A DNA stretch of 64,000 bases from Halarchaeum nitratireducens (lineage in GTDB: Archaea > Halobacteriota > Halobacteria > Halobacteriales > Halobacteriaceae), in NCBI RefSeq assembly GCF_014647155.1, contig NZ_BMOQ01000003.1:124001-188000 (forward strand), in the 5' to 3' direction. Positions 40,531 to 51,212 of the stretch are shown here, piece after piece. Each line of letters opens with the position of its first letter. The stretch's first letter is position 1. Both the position numbers and the translations under genes were made by a program. Under the pieces are notes generated by a model. The model was given only the letters and a program-made list of their open reading frames with translations, did no database searches and was not told the origin of the DNA.

Positions 40531-42628
40531 GCAGATGAGCAAGGTGTCCGTCACGGGCACCAAGAACGTCATCGAGGACGTCATCGACGTGACGCACGAC
40601 CAGCGGGTCCTCCACCTCTCCGATTACGACGGCACCATCGAGGGGTTCGACGCCGGCTCACCCCTTGAGGGTGCCGACGCCGCCTCGGAGAAGCTCGTCA
40701 CCGTCCGCTCGCTGATCAACATCCTCGACGTCACCGAGGAGGACGCCGGACCCGCGCGCATCGTCACGGACGAGGCGCTCGAAGGGGAGTTCGAAAGCGT
40801 CCGACAGCAAGTCAACGAGCTCGACGACGAGCGCGCCGCCGTCGAGGACGACCTCGAAGCCATCGACGAACAGATCGCCGCGGTCGAGCCGTTCGTGACG
40901 CTCGGGATCGATCTCGACCTGCTGTGGGGGTACGACTCCCTCGACGTCGTCGTCGGGGAGGGCGACACCGACGCGGTCGGTCACGCGCTCGCTGACGCCG
41001 GGTCGATCCGGTCCTACCAGGTGTTCGCCGAGGGCGACGTCTTCGCGGTCGTCGCCTACCCCGAGTCGAACGCCCCAGCTGACGCCCTCTCCGAGGCCCT
41101 CGTCGGGCTCGAAGTCGAACGCTACGAGGTCCCCGAGGAGGAGGGGTCGCCCGCCGACTACCTCGAACGCCTCGAACACCGCAAGCAGCAGCTTCGATCC
41201 GATCTGGAGAGCGTCGAAAGCGACCTGCGGAGCCTGCGCCTCGAACACGCCGGCTTCCTCCTCGCGGCCGAGGAGAAGCTCAGCATCGAGGTCCAGAAGG
41301 CAGAAGCGCCGCTCAGCTTCGCCACGACCGAGCACGCCTTCTTCGCGGAGGGGTGGATCCCGACGCGGGACTACGAGTCCTACGCCTCCGCGCTGAAGGA
41401 CGCGCTCGGCGAGCGGATCGAGGTCGAGGAGCTCGAGCGTGCGGCGTACGAGCCCCCGGAGCACGACGTCGGTCACGGCGAGCAGGAAGCCGTCGCCGAC
41501 GGCGGACGGACGGACCGACCGCCGGTCGTTCAGGACAACCCGAAGGTCGCGGAACCCTTCGAGATGCTCGTTCGCGTCATCAACCGACCGAACTACTTCG
41601 ACCTCGACCCGACGCTCATCCTGTTCCTGACGTTCCCGGTCTTCTACGGCTTCATGATCGGCGACGTCGGCTACGGGATCCTCTACACGGCCGTCGGCTG
41701 GCTGATGTACACGCGTCTCGACAGCGACGCGCTCGCCGCCCTCGGCGGCGTCGCCGTCATCTCGGGAGTGGCGACGGTCGTCTTCGGGATCCTCTACGGG
41801 GAGGTGTTCGGCTTCCACCTGATCAGCGAGTACCTCTGGGCCGGCAGCCCGCCGCTCCACAAGGGCCTGATGCCGGCGAACGCGGAGTGGGCGCGCCTCT
41901 GGCTCGTCGTTTCTGTCCTCGCCGCACTCCTCCACCTCACTCTCGGATACGCCATCGACACGTACAAGCGACTCCGACACGGCGCGTGGGAGGCGCTCAC
42001 CGAGGGCGCGTCGTGGGCCATCCTCATGGTCGGGCTGTGGATCTGGATCTTCAGCCGCGCCATGGAGAGCGCGAAGCCCGAACTGCTGTTCACCTCGCTC
42101 TCCGGTCAGCCCCTCGGCTTCACCGGCTTCTCGCCGACCGTCGGCTGGGCGGCCATCGTCGTCGGTCTCGTCGGGTACGCTCTCCTCATCTACGCGGAGG
42201 GCGCCATCGGCGCCGTCGAGGGCGCGCTGAACTCCCTCACGCACGTTCTCTCCTACACCCGGCTCGCCGCGGTCATGCTCGCCAAGGGCGGAATGGCGTT
42301 CGTCGTCAACCTGCTCTTCTTCGGCGCGTACGAGACGCACGGCGAGTTCCACTTCATGCTCAATCACGGCTGGAGCCACGTACAGTCCACCCACCCCGAA
42401 GCGACGCTGATGTTCGGCGGTCTCATCCACGGCCCCATCGCGGCGGTCGTCGGCGGCGTCGTCATCTTCGTCCTCGGTCACGCCTTAGTGCTTGCCCTCG
42501 GTGTTACCAGCGCCGGTCTACAGGCCGTTCGTCTGGAATACGTCGAGTTCTTTGGGAAGTTTTATGAAGGCGGTGGGGAGAAATACGAACCGTTCGGCCA
42601 CCAGCGAACCTACACCACCCAGGATTAA
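40517..42628 (+). CDS. atpI: A-type ATP synthase subunit I (a-subunit homologue)
   Basis: This 703-residue membrane subunit has a large cytoplasmic N-terminal part with coiled coils (LEHRKQQLRSDLESVESDLR). The C-terminal membrane domain has about seven helices (LILFLTFPVFYGFMIGDVGY; LTHVLSYTRLAAVMLAKGGM). The conserved Arg in YTRLAAVM takes part in proton movement against the c-ring. The length suits archaeal subunit I. The chosen ATG (MLRPEQMSKVSVTG) overlaps atpH; an ATG six codons later (MSKVSV) is a possible alternative. Confidence 0.95.
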   Translation: MLRPEQMSKVSVTGTKNVIEDVIDVTHDQRVLHLSDYDGTIEGFDAGSPLEGADAASEKLVTVRSLINILDVTEEDAGPARIVTDEALEGEFESVRQQVNELDDERAAVEDDLEAIDEQIAAVEPFVTLGIDLDLLWGYDSLDVVVGEGDTDAVGHALADAGSIRSYQVFAEGDVFAVVAYPESNAPADALSEALVGLEVERYEVPEEEGSPADYLERLEHRKQQLRSDLESVESDLRSLRLEHAGFLLAAEEKLSIEVQKAEAPLSFATTEHAFFAEGWIPTRDYESYASALKDALGERIEVEELERAAYEPPEHDVGHGEQEAVADGGRTDRPPVVQDNPKVAEPFEMLVRVINRPNYFDLDPTLILFLTFPVFYGFMIGDVGYGILYTAVGWLMYTRLDSDALAALGGVAVISGVATVVFGILYGEVFGFHLISEYLWAGSPPLHKGLMPANAEWARLWLVVSVLAALLHLTLGYAIDTYKRLRHGAWEALTEGASWAILMVGLWIWIFSRAMESAKPELLFTSLSGQPLGFTGFSPTVGWAAIVVGLVGYALLIYAEGAIGAVEGALNSLTHVLSYTRLAAVMLAKGGMAFVVNLLFFGAYETHGEFHFMLNHGWSHVQSTHPEATLMFGGLIHGPIAAVVGGVVIFVLGHALVLALGVTSAGLQAVRLEYVEFFGKFYEGGGEKYEPFGHQRTYTTQD

Positions 42629-42634
42629 CCAATA

Positions 42635-42910
42635 ATGTACGAAACCCTCGTCGCAGCCATCAACATGCTCGGACTGATCGCACAGCAGAGCGCGGAAGCC
42701 GGCTCCACGGTCGCCTTCCCGCCCGCCGCAGGTGCCGCACTCGGCGTCGGTATCGCCGCACTCGGTGCGGGGATCGCTGAGGGCGGCATCGGTGCCGCCG
42801 CCGTCGGTGCCATCGCAGAAGACAGCGACTTCTTCGGTATCGGCCTCCTGTTCACGGTCCTGCCGGAGACGCTCGTCATCCTCGCGATCGTCGTCATCTT
42901 CATCGTCTAA
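42635..42910 (+). CDS. atpK: A-type ATP synthase subunit K (c-ring)
   Basis: This 91-residue proteolipid has two membrane helices: the glycine-rich first (AAGAALGVGIAALGAGIAEG) and the second carrying the ion-binding glutamate in TVLPETLVILAIVVIFIV. It forms the rotor ring that carries protons (or Na+) past subunit I. The N-terminal MYETLVAAINMLGLIAQQ may act as a signal-like segment. It is six bases after atpI. Confidence 0.93.
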   Translation: MYETLVAAINMLGLIAQQSAEAGSTVAFPPAAGAALGVGIAALGAGIAEGGIGAAAVGAIAEDSDFFGIGLLFTVLPETLVILAIVVIFIV

Positions 42911-42917
42911 GCCCACG

Positions 42918-43502
42918 ATGAGTCTCGAAACGGTCGCGGAGGAAATCCGATCGGAGGCCGAGGAGCGAGCCGAGGCCATCCGTCAGCAGGCGGAGGAGCG
43001 AGCCGAAGAGATCGTCGCGGAGGCGGAAGCGGAGGCCGACGAGATCGTCGCCGACGCCGAAGCCGAGGTCGAGCAGGAGATCGACCAGCTGCGCGAGCAG
43101 GAACTCTCCAGCGCGAAGCTCGAAGCCAAACACGAACGGATGAGCGCCCGGCGAGAGGCGCTCGACGACGTCCGTGACCGTGTCGAGTCGCGTCTCACCG
43201 ACCTCGACGCAGAGAAGCGCCGCTCGTTGACCGACTCGCTCCTCACCGACTCCCTCGCGGAGTTCGACGAGGACGAGCAGCTCGCCGTCCACTACGCACC
43301 CGGCGACGAAGCGCTCCTCGAGGACCTCCTCGACGAGCGCCCGAACGTCACGACGGCGGGCGAATACGACTGTCTCGGCGGCGTCGTCGTCGAGAGCGAG
43401 ACGTCCCGCGTTCGCGTGAAGAACACGTTCGACAGCGTCCTCGAGGACGTCTGGGAGAACGAACTGAAGCAGATCTCCGACCGGTTGTTCGACGACCGAT
43501 GA
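42918..43502 (+). CDS. atpE: A-type ATP synthase subunit E
   Basis: This 194-residue subunit has a long coiled-coil N-terminus (MSLETVAEEIRSEAEERAEA; ADEIVADAEAEVEQEIDQLR) and a globular C-terminus ([40 protein letters not shown]). It forms the peripheral stalk with subunit H and touches A/B. Its stop overlaps the atpC start by four bases. The ATG at 42918 was chosen because the upstream in-frame part is the shadow of atpK. Confidence 0.93.
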   Translation: MSLETVAEEIRSEAEERAEAIRQQAEERAEEIVAEAEAEADEIVADAEAEVEQEIDQLREQELSSAKLEAKHERMSARREALDDVRDRVESRLTDLDAEKRRSLTDSLLTDSLAEFDEDEQLAVHYAPGDEALLEDLLDERPNVTTAGEYDCLGGVVVESETSRVRVKNTFDSVLEDVWENELKQISDRLFDDR

Positions 43503-44557
43503 ACGTCATCAGCCGCGACGCGTCGAACTACTCGTACGTGAACGCACGCGTGCGCTCGCGGTGGGCGCTCCTGCTCGACGCCGACGAGTACGACACGCTC
43601 ACGCGGATGGGGCCGAGCGAGATCGCTCGGTCGCTCGGGGAGTCCGAGTACGGCCCGGAGATCGACGCGCTCGGCTCTCGCCACTCCGGCGTCGACCTCG
43701 TCGAGCACGCGCTCAACCGGAACCTCGCGCGGCACTTCGACGACCTCCTCGAATGGTCGCAGGGGACGCTGTACGACCTCATCTCGCGCTACCTCCGGAA
43801 GTTCGACGCGTGGAACGTGAAGACGGCCCTCCGCGGCGTCTACTCGGAGACCGACTCGGGCGTCGTCGACGATGACTTCATCCGCGCCGGGGAGTTCGAC
43901 GAGGCGCTCCTCACGACGCTCGAAGAGTGCGGCAGCGTTCAGGCGATCGTCGACGCGCTCGCCGAGACCGTCTTCGGCGACCCGCTCGCGGACGCGCTCG
44001 CCGAGTACGAGGAGACCGGCGCGCTCGTTCCCCTGGAGAACGCCGTCGACCGGACGTTCTACAGCACGCTCCTCCGCGGGCTGAACGCCACGACGGAGAG
44101 CGGGACGCGGGAGTTCGTGAAGTTCCTCCAGGCGGAGGTCGACTTCCGGAACATCCGCAACGCGTTCCGCCTCGCGCGAAGCGGCGCGAGCATCGATCCC
44201 TCGGAGTACTACATCGCCGGGGGTCGCCTCTTCGAGGCCACCGAGCTCGCGTCGCTCGTGGAGAACCGCGACGAGCTCGTCGCACGCCTCCGCGAGAGCC
44301 GGTACAGCGAGCAACTCGGCCCGGCGCTCGAACGGCTGGAGTCGGCGGACACCCTCATCGGGTTCGAGCACGCGCTCGACACCGCCCTGCTGGGGTACGC
44401 CGATCACCTCTCACACGTCTTCCCGCTCTCGGTCTGTCCCGTCCTCGCGTACGTCCTCGCGAAGGAGCGCGAGGTCGACAACATCCGAGCGATCGCGCGC
44501 GGCCGCGAGGTCGGTCTGAGCGGCGAGGAGATCGAACAGGAACTGGTGATGCTATGA
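43499..44557 (+). CDS. atpC: A-type ATP synthase subunit C
   Basis: This 352-residue helical, funnel-like subunit joins the central stalk to the membrane c-ring. The family pattern includes [19 protein letters not shown] at the N-terminus, [40 protein letters not shown] near residue 205, and [20 protein letters not shown] near the C-terminus. It overlaps atpE by four bases and atpF by four bases (ATGA), indicating coupled translation. Confidence 0.94.
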   Translation: MNVISRDASNYSYVNARVRSRWALLLDADEYDTLTRMGPSEIARSLGESEYGPEIDALGSRHSGVDLVEHALNRNLARHFDDLLEWSQGTLYDLISRYLRKFDAWNVKTALRGVYSETDSGVVDDDFIRAGEFDEALLTTLEECGSVQAIVDALAETVFGDPLADALAEYEETGALVPLENAVDRTFYSTLLRGLNATTESGTREFVKFLQAEVDFRNIRNAFRLARSGASIDPSEYYIAGGRLFEATELASLVENRDELVARLRESRYSEQLGPALERLESADTLIGFEHALDTALLGYADHLSHVFPLSVCPVLAYVLAKEREVDNIRAIARGREVGLSGEEIEQELVML

Positions 44558-44895
44558 GCCAGGAGATCGCCGTCATCGGTACCGCCGAGTTCACGACGGG
44601 CTTTCGCCTCGCGGGCGTCCGCGAGTTCCGGAACGTCCCCGAGGAGGAGAAAGACGAACGGCTCGACGCCGCGGTCAGCGACGTTCTCGACACCGACGAC
44701 GTCGGGATCGTGGTGATGCACGCGGACGATCTCGACTACCTCTCGCGGCAGGTCCGCGAGGCGGTCGAGACGAGCGTCGAGCCGACGGTCGTCACCATCG
44801 GCGGTGGCAGCGGCGGGAGCAGTGGAATGCGCGAACAGATAAAGCGGGCCATCGGGATCGACTTGATGGACCAAGACGAAGGTGCGAACGAATGA
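44554..44895 (+). CDS. atpF: A-type ATP synthase subunit F
   Basis: This 113-residue central-stalk subunit has an alpha/beta N-terminal domain ([40 protein letters not shown]) and a C-terminal helix ([20 protein letters not shown]). It regulates ATP hydrolysis and couples the head to the rotor. A Gly/Ser-rich loop ([10 protein letters not shown]) precedes the last helix. Start and stop both overlap neighbouring genes by four bases. Confidence 0.94.
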   Translation: MSQEIAVIGTAEFTTGFRLAGVREFRNVPEEEKDERLDAAVSDVLDTDDVGIVVMHADDLDYLSRQVREAVETSVEPTVVTIGGGSGGSSGMREQIKRAIGIDLMDQDEGANE

Positions 44896-46643
44896 GCCAG
44901 ACAGACACCGCAACAGACACCGGCGAAATCGCGAGCGTGAGCGGTCCGGTCGTGACCGCCACGGGCCTCAACGCCCAGATGAACGACGTCGTCTACGTCG
45001 GCGACGAAGGGCTGATGGGCGAGGTCATCGAGATAGAGGGCGAGACGACGACGATCCAGGTATACGAGGAGACGTCCGGGATCTCGCCGGGCCAACCGGT
45101 CGAGAACACGGGCGAACCCCTGACGGTCGATCTCGGCCCGGGGGTCCTCGACACCATCTACGACGGCGTACAGCGCCCGCTCGACGTCCTCGAGGACGAG
45201 ATGGGTGCGTTCCTCGACCGCGGGGTCGACTCCCCGGGGATCGATCTGGAGGCCTCCTGGGACTTCTCCCCGACGGTCTCCGCGGGTGACGTCGTCGAAC
45301 CCGGCGACGTCGTCGGGACCGTCCCCGAGACGGTCAGCATCGAGCACAAAGTTCTCGTGCCCCCGGACTTCGAGGGCGGCGAAGTCGTCGAAGTCAACGA
45401 GGGCGAGCACACCGTCACGGAACCCATCGTCGTCCTCGACAACGGCGAGGAAGTGACGATGCACCAGGAGTGGCCGGTCCGACAGGCCCGTCCCTCTGCG
45501 GAGAAGTTCACGCCGACCGAACCGCTCGTCACGGGCCAGCGCGTGCAGGACGGTCTCTTCCCGATCGCGAAGGGCGGGACGGCGGCCATCCCGGGCCCCT
45601 TCGGCTCCGGGAAGACGGTCACCCAACAGCAACTCGCCAAGTGGTCCGACGCGGACATCGTCGTCTACATCGGCTGTGGCGAGCGCGGGAACGAGATGAC
45701 GGAGGTCATCGAGGACTTCCCCAACCTCACGGACCCGAAGTCCGGCAACCCGCTGATGGCGCGGACGACGCTCATCGCCAACACCTCGAACATGCCGGTC
45801 GCGGCCCGCGAGTCCTGCATCTACACGGGTATCACCATCGCGGAGTTCTACCGCGACATGGGGTACGACGTCGCGCTGATGGCCGACTCCACCTCGCGGT
45901 GGGCGGAGGCCATGCGCGAGATCTCCTCCCGGCTGGAGGAGATGCCCGGGGAGGGCGGCTACCCCGCGTACCTCGCCGCGCGCCTCGCGCAGTTCTACGA
46001 GCGCGCCGGTCGCTTCGAGACGCTGCGCGGCGAGGAGGGCTCCGTCTCCGTCGTGGGCGCGGTCAGCCCGCCCGGCGGGGACTTCTCTGAGCCGGTCACG
46101 CAGAACACCCTCCGTATCGTGAAGTGCTTCTGGGCGCTCGACGCCGACCTCGCCGAGAGCCGTCACTTCCCCTCGATCAACTGGACGGAGTCGTACTCGC
46201 TCTACAAGGACCAGCTCGACCCGTGGTTCGAAGACAACGTCGCCCCCGACTGGCCGGAGGAGCGCCAGTGGGCGGTCGACGTCCTCGACGAGGAGGACGA
46301 ACTGCAGGAGATCGTCCAGCTCGTCGGTCGTGACGCGCTCCCCGACGACCAGCGCCTGACGCTCGACGTCGCGCGTTACATCCGCGAGGCCTTCCTCCAG
46401 CAGGACGCGTTCCACGACGTCGACACGTTCTCCCCGCCGGAGAAGACCTACGAGATCCTCACGGCCATCCACACGTACAACGACGAGGCGTTCGCGGCCC
46501 TCGAGGCCGGCGCGCCGATCGAGGAGATCACCTCCATCGACGCCGCGCCCCGGCTCAACCGGATCGCGACGCAGGAGGAGTACGAGGCGTACGTCGAGGA
46601 GCTCGAGGAAGAGATCACGGAACAGCTGCAGGCCCTCTACTAA
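44892..46643 (+). CDS. atpA: A-type ATP synthase catalytic subunit A
   Basis: This 583-residue catalytic subunit has the P-loop [17 protein letters not shown] near residue 235, the upstream non-homologous insert (EAMRE-less region with [20 protein letters not shown]), the Walker B-type [16 protein letters not shown] near 325, and [19 protein letters not shown]. It synthesises or hydrolyses ATP at the A/B interface. It has no intein, although this gene is an intein host in some archaea. It overlaps atpF by four bases; its stop shares one base with the atpB start. Confidence 0.97.
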   Translation: MSQTDTATDTGEIASVSGPVVTATGLNAQMNDVVYVGDEGLMGEVIEIEGETTTIQVYEETSGISPGQPVENTGEPLTVDLGPGVLDTIYDGVQRPLDVLEDEMGAFLDRGVDSPGIDLEASWDFSPTVSAGDVVEPGDVVGTVPETVSIEHKVLVPPDFEGGEVVEVNEGEHTVTEPIVVLDNGEEVTMHQEWPVRQARPSAEKFTPTEPLVTGQRVQDGLFPIAKGGTAAIPGPFGSGKTVTQQQLAKWSDADIVVYIGCGERGNEMTEVIEDFPNLTDPKSGNPLMARTTLIANTSNMPVAARESCIYTGITIAEFYRDMGYDVALMADSTSRWAEAMREISSRLEEMPGEGGYPAYLAARLAQFYERAGRFETLRGEEGSVSVVGAVSPPGGDFSEPVTQNTLRIVKCFWALDADLAESRHFPSINWTESYSLYKDQLDPWFEDNVAPDWPEERQWAVDVLDEEDELQEIVQLVGRDALPDDQRLTLDVARYIREAFLQQDAFHDVDTFSPPEKTYEILTAIHTYNDEAFAALEAGAPIEEITSIDAAPRLNRIATQEEYEAYVEELEEEITEQLQALY

Positions 46644-48067
46644 TGAAAGAGTACCAGACAATCACGGAGGTCAGCGGCCCGCTGGTGTACGTCGAGACCG
46701 ACGAACCGATCGGCTACGACGAGATCGTCGAGATCGAGACGCCGAGCGGCGAAGTCAAGCGCGGCCAGGTCCTCGAAACCGCGGAGGACTACGTCGCCAT
46801 CCAGGTCTTCGAAGGAACGGAGGGTGTCGGGCGGGACGCGTCCGTCCGGTTCCTGGGCGAGACGCTCAAGCTCCCGGTCACGGAGGACCTGCTCGGTCGC
46901 GTCCTCGACGGCTCCGGGAACCCGATCGACGGCGGTCCGGACATCGTGCCCGACGAGCGCCGGAGCATCGTCGGTGCCGCGATCAACCCCACGGCCCGAG
47001 AGTACCCCGAGGAGTTCATCCAGACGGGCATCTCCGCGATCGACGGCATGAACACGCTCGTGCGCGGACAGAAGCTCCCGATCTTCAGCGCCTCCGGGCT
47101 CCCGCACAGCGAACTCGCGCTCCAGATCGCCCGCCAGGCGAGCGTCCCCGAGGACGTCGCCGACGAGGGCGAGGAGACGGAGTTCGCCGTCGTCTTCGCC
47201 GGCATGGGTATCACGCAGGAGGAGGCCAACGAGTTCATGGACGACTTCGAGCGCACGGGCGCGCTCGAACGCTCCGTCGTCTTCCTCAACCTCGCGGACG
47301 ACCCCGCCGTCGAGCGGACGGTCACGCCGCGGATGGCGCTGACGACGGCCGAGTACCTCGCCTTCGAGAAGGGCTATCACGTTCTCACCGTCCTCACGGA
47401 CATGACGAACTACTGTGAGGCGCTCCGCGAGATCGGCGCCGCCCGCGAGGAGGTGCCGGGTCGCCGTGGCTACCCGGGGTACATGTACACGGACCTCGCT
47501 CAGCTCTACGAGCGCGCCGGACGCCTGCAGGGCGAGGACGGCTCCGTCACGCAGATCCCGATCCTCACGATGCCGGGCGACGACGACACCCACCCGATCC
47601 CCGACCTCACGGGGTACATCACGGAGGGGCAGATCATGCTCGGCCGCGAACTGAACAGCCAGGGCGTCGAACCGCCCATCGACGTGCTCCCGTCGCTCTC
47701 CCGCCTGATGGACGACGGCATCGGCGAGGGCGTCACCCGCGCCGACCACAGCGGGGTCTCCGACCAGCTCTTCGCCTCCTACGCGGAGGGGAAGGACCTG
47801 CGCGACCTCGTGAACATCGTCGGCCGCGAGGCGCTCGACGAGCGCGACAACAAGGTCCTCGACTTCGCAGAGGCCTTCGAAGAGGAGTTCGTCGATCAGG
47901 GGTTCCACACGGACCGCGACATCGAGGACACCCTCGACATCGCGTGGGACGTCCTCTCCATCCTCCCGAAGAGCGAGCTCTCGCGCATCGACGAGGAGTT
48001 CATCGAGGAGTACTACCTGGGCGAGGAGCCCGACACGGCGGACGACGCCGAGGAAGCGGAGGCCTAA
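46643..48067 (+). CDS. atpB: A-type ATP synthase regulatory subunit B
   Basis: This 474-residue nucleotide-binding but non-catalytic subunit lacks a GKT P-loop and has [20 protein letters not shown] instead. The family signatures [37 protein letters not shown] and [20 protein letters not shown] are present. It alternates with subunit A in the head. The C-terminal tail is acidic ([13 protein letters not shown]), as is usual in haloarchaea. The ATG shares one base with the atpA stop (TAATG). Confidence 0.97.
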   Translation: MKEYQTITEVSGPLVYVETDEPIGYDEIVEIETPSGEVKRGQVLETAEDYVAIQVFEGTEGVGRDASVRFLGETLKLPVTEDLLGRVLDGSGNPIDGGPDIVPDERRSIVGAAINPTAREYPEEFIQTGISAIDGMNTLVRGQKLPIFSASGLPHSELALQIARQASVPEDVADEGEETEFAVVFAGMGITQEEANEFMDDFERTGALERSVVFLNLADDPAVERTVTPRMALTTAEYLAFEKGYHVLTVLTDMTNYCEALREIGAAREEVPGRRGYPGYMYTDLAQLYERAGRLQGEDGSVTQIPILTMPGDDDTHPIPDLTGYITEGQIMLGRELNSQGVEPPIDVLPSLSRLMDDGIGEGVTRADHSGVSDQLFASYAEGKDLRDLVNIVGREALDERDNKVLDFAEAFEEEFVDQGFHTDRDIEDTLDIAWDVLSILPKSELSRIDEEFIEEYYLGEEPDTADDAEEAEA

Positions 48068-48073
48068 CGCACC

Positions 48074-48751
48074 ATGGCCGAGGACGTCAAACCGACGCGC
48101 AAGAACCTGATGGAGATCGAGGACCGGATCGACCTCTCCGAGCGGGGCCACGACACGCTCGAACAGAAGCGTGACGGCCTCATCATGGAGTTCATGGACA
48201 TCCTCGATCAGGCGCAGGACGTCCGCGCGGACCTCGAGCAGAACTACGAGGACGCCCAACAGACGATCAACATGGCGCGCGCCATGGAGGGCGACGTCGC
48301 GGTCCGCGGCGCGGCGGCGGCGCTGAAGGAGCACCCCGAGATCACGGTCCGCTCCAACAACATCATGGGCGTCGTCGTCCCGCAGATCGAGGCCTCGCGC
48401 GTCTCGAAGAGCCTCGACCAGCGCGGCTACGGCGTCATCGGCACCAGCTCCCGAATCGACGAGGCCGCCGAGGCCTACGAGGACCTCCTCGAGACGATCG
48501 TCCTCGCCGCGGAGGTCGAGACGGCGATGAAGAAGCTCCTGGAGGAGATCGAGAGCACGAAACGCCGCGTCAACGCCCTCGAGTTCACCGTCCTACCGGA
48601 CCTCTACGAGTCACAGGACTACATCGAGCAGAAGCTCGAAGAGCAGGAACGCGAGGAGATCTTCCGCATGAAGAAGGTCAAGGACAAAAAAGAGGAGGAA
48701 GAGCGCGCCGAAGCCGAGGCCGCTGCCGCCGACGCCGGCATCGTGGACTAG
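48074..48751 (+). CDS. atpD: A-type ATP synthase subunit D
   Basis: This 225-residue central rotor-shaft subunit has two long helices around a hairpin: [20 protein letters not shown] with [20 protein letters not shown] at the N-terminus, and [20 protein letters not shown] with [20 protein letters not shown] near residues 155-190. The C-terminus is a Glu/Ala-rich haloarchaeal tail. It is the last gene of the operon. A short T-run (CCCTTTTTCACC) lies about 15 bases after the stop and may be the terminator. Confidence 0.96.
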   Translation: MAEDVKPTRKNLMEIEDRIDLSERGHDTLEQKRDGLIMEFMDILDQAQDVRADLEQNYEDAQQTINMARAMEGDVAVRGAAAALKEHPEITVRSNNIMGVVVPQIEASRVSKSLDQRGYGVIGTSSRIDEAAEAYEDLLETIVLAAEVETAMKKLLEEIESTKRRVNALEFTVLPDLYESQDYIEQKLEEQEREEIFRMKKVKDKKEEEERAEAEAAAADAGIVD

Positions 48752-48794
48752 CTCTCCCACGTCCCTTTTTCACCGCCGCGCGGCGACTGTCGGT

Positions 48795-49187
48795 ATGTCC
48801 TGCCCGCGCTGTGACGCCCCGACGGTCGCGTTCGCGATCCCCGACGACCTCCGCGATCAGTTACCGGACGACCGACCCGGGGCCGCGCTCTGCACGCGCT
48901 GTCTCTCGGTGACGCCGCTCGACGATCCGCCGACGGCGTCCCCGGACTTCGCGCGCGTCAGCGACGCGTTCCCGGTGAACGACGAGGCGGCCGTCGCGCT
49001 CGCCTGCCTGCTCGCGCTGCTCGACTCGCTCGTCCTCTACCGAGCGGAGATCGACGCCGTCGCGGCGTACGCGGAGACCCGAGGGACCGACGTGCTCCGC
49101 ACCCTCGAACGCCTCGCCGCGGACGACGGAGTGGAGCCGTTCTTGGACCTCGATCGACGAGCGCGGCAGCTCGAACAGCTCATCTGA
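48795..49187 (+). CDS. DUF6276-like zinc-ribbon protein
   Basis: This 130-residue protein has an N-terminal zinc ribbon (MSCPRCDAPTVAFAIPDDLR and CTRCLSVTPLDD) and a helical C-terminal domain (NDEAAVALACLLALLDSLVL; LYRAEIDAVAAYAETRGTDV). It matches the haloarchaeal DUF6276 type as I remember it; the function is unknown. It follows the ATP synthase operon by 43 bases, beyond a likely terminator, so it is probably a separate unit. Confidence 0.8.
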   Translation: MSCPRCDAPTVAFAIPDDLRDQLPDDRPGAALCTRCLSVTPLDDPPTASPDFARVSDAFPVNDEAAVALACLLALLDSLVLYRAEIDAVAAYAETRGTDVLRTLERLAADDGVEPFLDLDRRARQLEQLI

Positions 49188-49238
49188 CGGCTTCTTATCG
49201 CGCGCCGCGAAAAACCGAGGGCCGCGCTTCGGGCCGAC

Positions 49239-49499
49239 CTAGGCGTAGTGTTCGTCGAGGTACTCGACGATGTCGTCGCTCTCGTACATCGTGACTTCGC
49301 GATCGGTGTCGACGAGGTACGGGACCTGATCCTCGCCGCCGGCGAGGAGTTCGTCGTGCGTGACCTCGTTCGTGACGTCGCCGCCCTCGCCGCCGGGGAG
49401 GCGGGGGTTGTGGATGACGTAGGAGATTCCGAGGTCGCTGAGCTTCTGTCGGACCTTCGCGCAGTGCGGGCAGCCTTCGGACTGGTAGAGTTCGAGCAT
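49239..49499 (-). CDS. Glutaredoxin / GST N-terminal-like thioredoxin-fold protein
   Basis: This 86-residue thioredoxin-fold protein has the redox motif CPHC in MLELYQSEGCPHCAKVRQKL, the cis-proline segment QVPYLVDTDREVTMYESDDI, and an acidic end VEYLDEHYA. It should act as a small thiol-disulphide carrier. Haloarchaea use gamma-glutamylcysteine instead of glutathione, so the partner is probably not glutathione. The ATG at 49499 starts directly before the fold. The 233-base spacer upstream shows no gene that I can support. Confidence 0.88.
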   Translation of the reverse strand: MLELYQSEGCPHCAKVRQKLSDLGISYVIHNPRLPGGEGGDVTNEVTHDELLAGGEDQVPYLVDTDREVTMYESDDIVEYLDEHYA

Positions 49500-49732
49500 A
49501 CACGCGTACGGAGGGCGAGGAGCCTCAAAAGCCATGGCGTCGCGGCGAGCGCGTCGGCCTCCGCCCGGGTACGGAGTGAAAGTGAACGATGACGGTCGGA
49601 CGCGTGTGCAGTCGGGTGGTTTCCACGCGAAGGCAGGGGGTCGGGTCGACCGTGCCGGCCCGTCCGGCGACGGGGGGCGTGCCCTCGAACCGTGCGTGGC
49701 GACGAGCCACCGCGGAGAGTCCGAGGCCCCGA

Positions 49733-51163
49733 TCAGGCGAGGAAGACGTGACGCGGCGTATCGGCGAGGACGTCGCGGCCCCAGCTGACGGTGTCGCCGA
49801 AGGCGTCGCTGCGGAAGAAGGCCATGGCGTCCTCCTTGGACTCCCACTGGCTGGCGATGAACATGTCGTTCTCGTCGTCCACGTTGGCGAGGAGTTCGGT
49901 GTCGATGTGGCCGTCCATGTCGGCGAGGAGATCGTCGACCTCGTCGAAGGTCTCGACGAAGTCGTCCCGGTACTCGGGCTTGACGGTGTAGAACATCCCC
50001 ATCGTCCCCCAGCCGTCCTCACGCTCCCCGGCCTTCCGCGTGACCCCGGGAAGGTCGGTGAGGAAGCCCGCGGCGGTGTCGGCGGCGGACTGGGTGTCCC
50101 AGAGGCTGACGACGGCGTGCTCTGCCTCCCCCTCGTAGACGCTCGTGCGGACGTGCGTGTCGTAGTGATCGAAGCTCTCGGTGAGGCCCTCAACCTCTCC
50201 GGTGAGCTCGTCGACGTCCGCCTCGGAGTAGACGACGACGGCGTAGACGTCCTCGCCGTGGGGCTGGCCGGCGTAGACGTCGAGGTCGTCGAGTTCGTCG
50301 CGAATGTCGCCCCCGTCGTCACCGTGGTGGCTGTCGTCACCCGACTCGTGCGCCTGATCGTGGTGGTCCTCGTCCCCGTGGTCGCTCGTCGGCACGGGGT
50401 CGCCGGCCAACACGGCCGGAAGGTCGCTCGGTGGGAAGCGCCGGCCGATGTAGAAGGAGCCGAACTCGCCGTACTTCGAGGTGGACTCGTCGAAGCGCAT
50501 CTCGTAGACGATGTCCTTCAGCTCCACGGGGTCGTTGCTGAACAGCGTCACGCCCCACTCCCAGTCGTCGAGCCCGACCGAGGAGGCGATGACCTGCCGG
50601 ACCTTCCCCGCGTACTCGCGGCCGATGTCGCCGTGACCTTCCATGAGGTCGGCACGCTCCTCGTAGGAAAGGTCGTACCAGTTGTGTTCGGGCCCGCGGC
50701 GCTTGCTCATCGGGTAGAAGCAGACGTAGGCGTCGTCCGGCATGTCCGGCGTGAGCTTCCCCTCGATGTAGCGACGAATGCCCGGATCGACGCTCTCCGG
50801 GTCCTCGAAGTACTCGTCGCTGACGTACCCCGATACCTCCGTCACGGAGACGTAGGAGTAGGTCCGCTCGGTGTACTCGGCGAACGCCGTCGACTCGAAG
50901 GAGCGCTCGATGGCGTCGAGGTCGTCGAGCTCGGGGCGGAAGTGGACGAACAGCAGGTCGGCCTCGTGGCCGAGCATGCTGAAGACCGCCGAATCTCCCG
51001 CCTCGGCGTCGACGAGCGATTCGCGGTCCGCGAGAAACGCCTCGGCCTCCTCGAGCGCGCGCTCGCGTTCGCGCTCGGGGGCGTCCCGCCACGCGTCCCA
51101 GTCGATCGTCCGGAAATCGTGGAGGGAGAACCATCCCTCAGCCGTCTCGGGCGCGTCTACCAT
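49733..51163 (-). CDS. pitA: PitA-type protein: chlorite-dismutase-like heme domain fused to ABM domain
   Basis: This 476-residue fusion has a Cld/HemQ-like N-terminal domain (FSMLGHEADLLFVHFRPELD; MEGHGDIGREYAGKVRQVIA with the likely heme-ligand His near 177; DDWEWGVTLFSNDPVELKDI). It also has a C-terminal antibiotic-biosynthesis-monooxygenase-like domain (FYTVKPEYRDDFVETFDEVD; MFIASQWESKEDAMAFFRSD). HemQ proteins decarboxylate coproheme to heme, a likely role here. The linker at about 260-286 is rich in His and Asp, with six His. The ATG follows an upstream in-frame start that lacks family similarity. Confidence 0.9.
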   Translation of the reverse strand: MVDAPETAEGWFSLHDFRTIDWDAWRDAPERERERALEEAEAFLADRESLVDAEAGDSAVFSMLGHEADLLFVHFRPELDDLDAIERSFESTAFAEYTERTYSYVSVTEVSGYVSDEYFEDPESVDPGIRRYIEGKLTPDMPDDAYVCFYPMSKRRGPEHNWYDLSYEERADLMEGHGDIGREYAGKVRQVIASSVGLDDWEWGVTLFSNDPVELKDIVYEMRFDESTSKYGEFGSFYIGRRFPPSDLPAVLAGDPVPTSDHGDEDHHDQAHESGDDSHHGDDGGDIRDELDDLDVYAGQPHGEDVYAVVVYSEADVDELTGEVEGLTESFDHYDTHVRTSVYEGEAEHAVVSLWDTQSAADTAAGFLTDLPGVTRKAGEREDGWGTMGMFYTVKPEYRDDFVETFDEVDDLLADMDGHIDTELLANVDDENDMFIASQWESKEDAMAFFRSDAFGDTVSWGRDVLADTPRHVFLA

Positions 51164-51212
51164 ACGTCGGTGTTGGGCCAGTGGGCCCAAGGGTCTTTCC
51201 AGTCCGGCGCGC

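Noticed and set aside
40658-42481. Minus-strand open frame of about 600 codons opposite atpI
   Set aside because: It mirrors the Glu/Asp-rich codons of atpI and gives a low-complexity Arg/Glu/Val sequence. The operon on the plus strand explains the region.
49500-49732. Possible small RNA in the spacer between the thioredoxin-fold gene and pitA
   Set aside because: I saw a GATGA-like box C motif but no matching D box or stable long fold, so there is not enough support.
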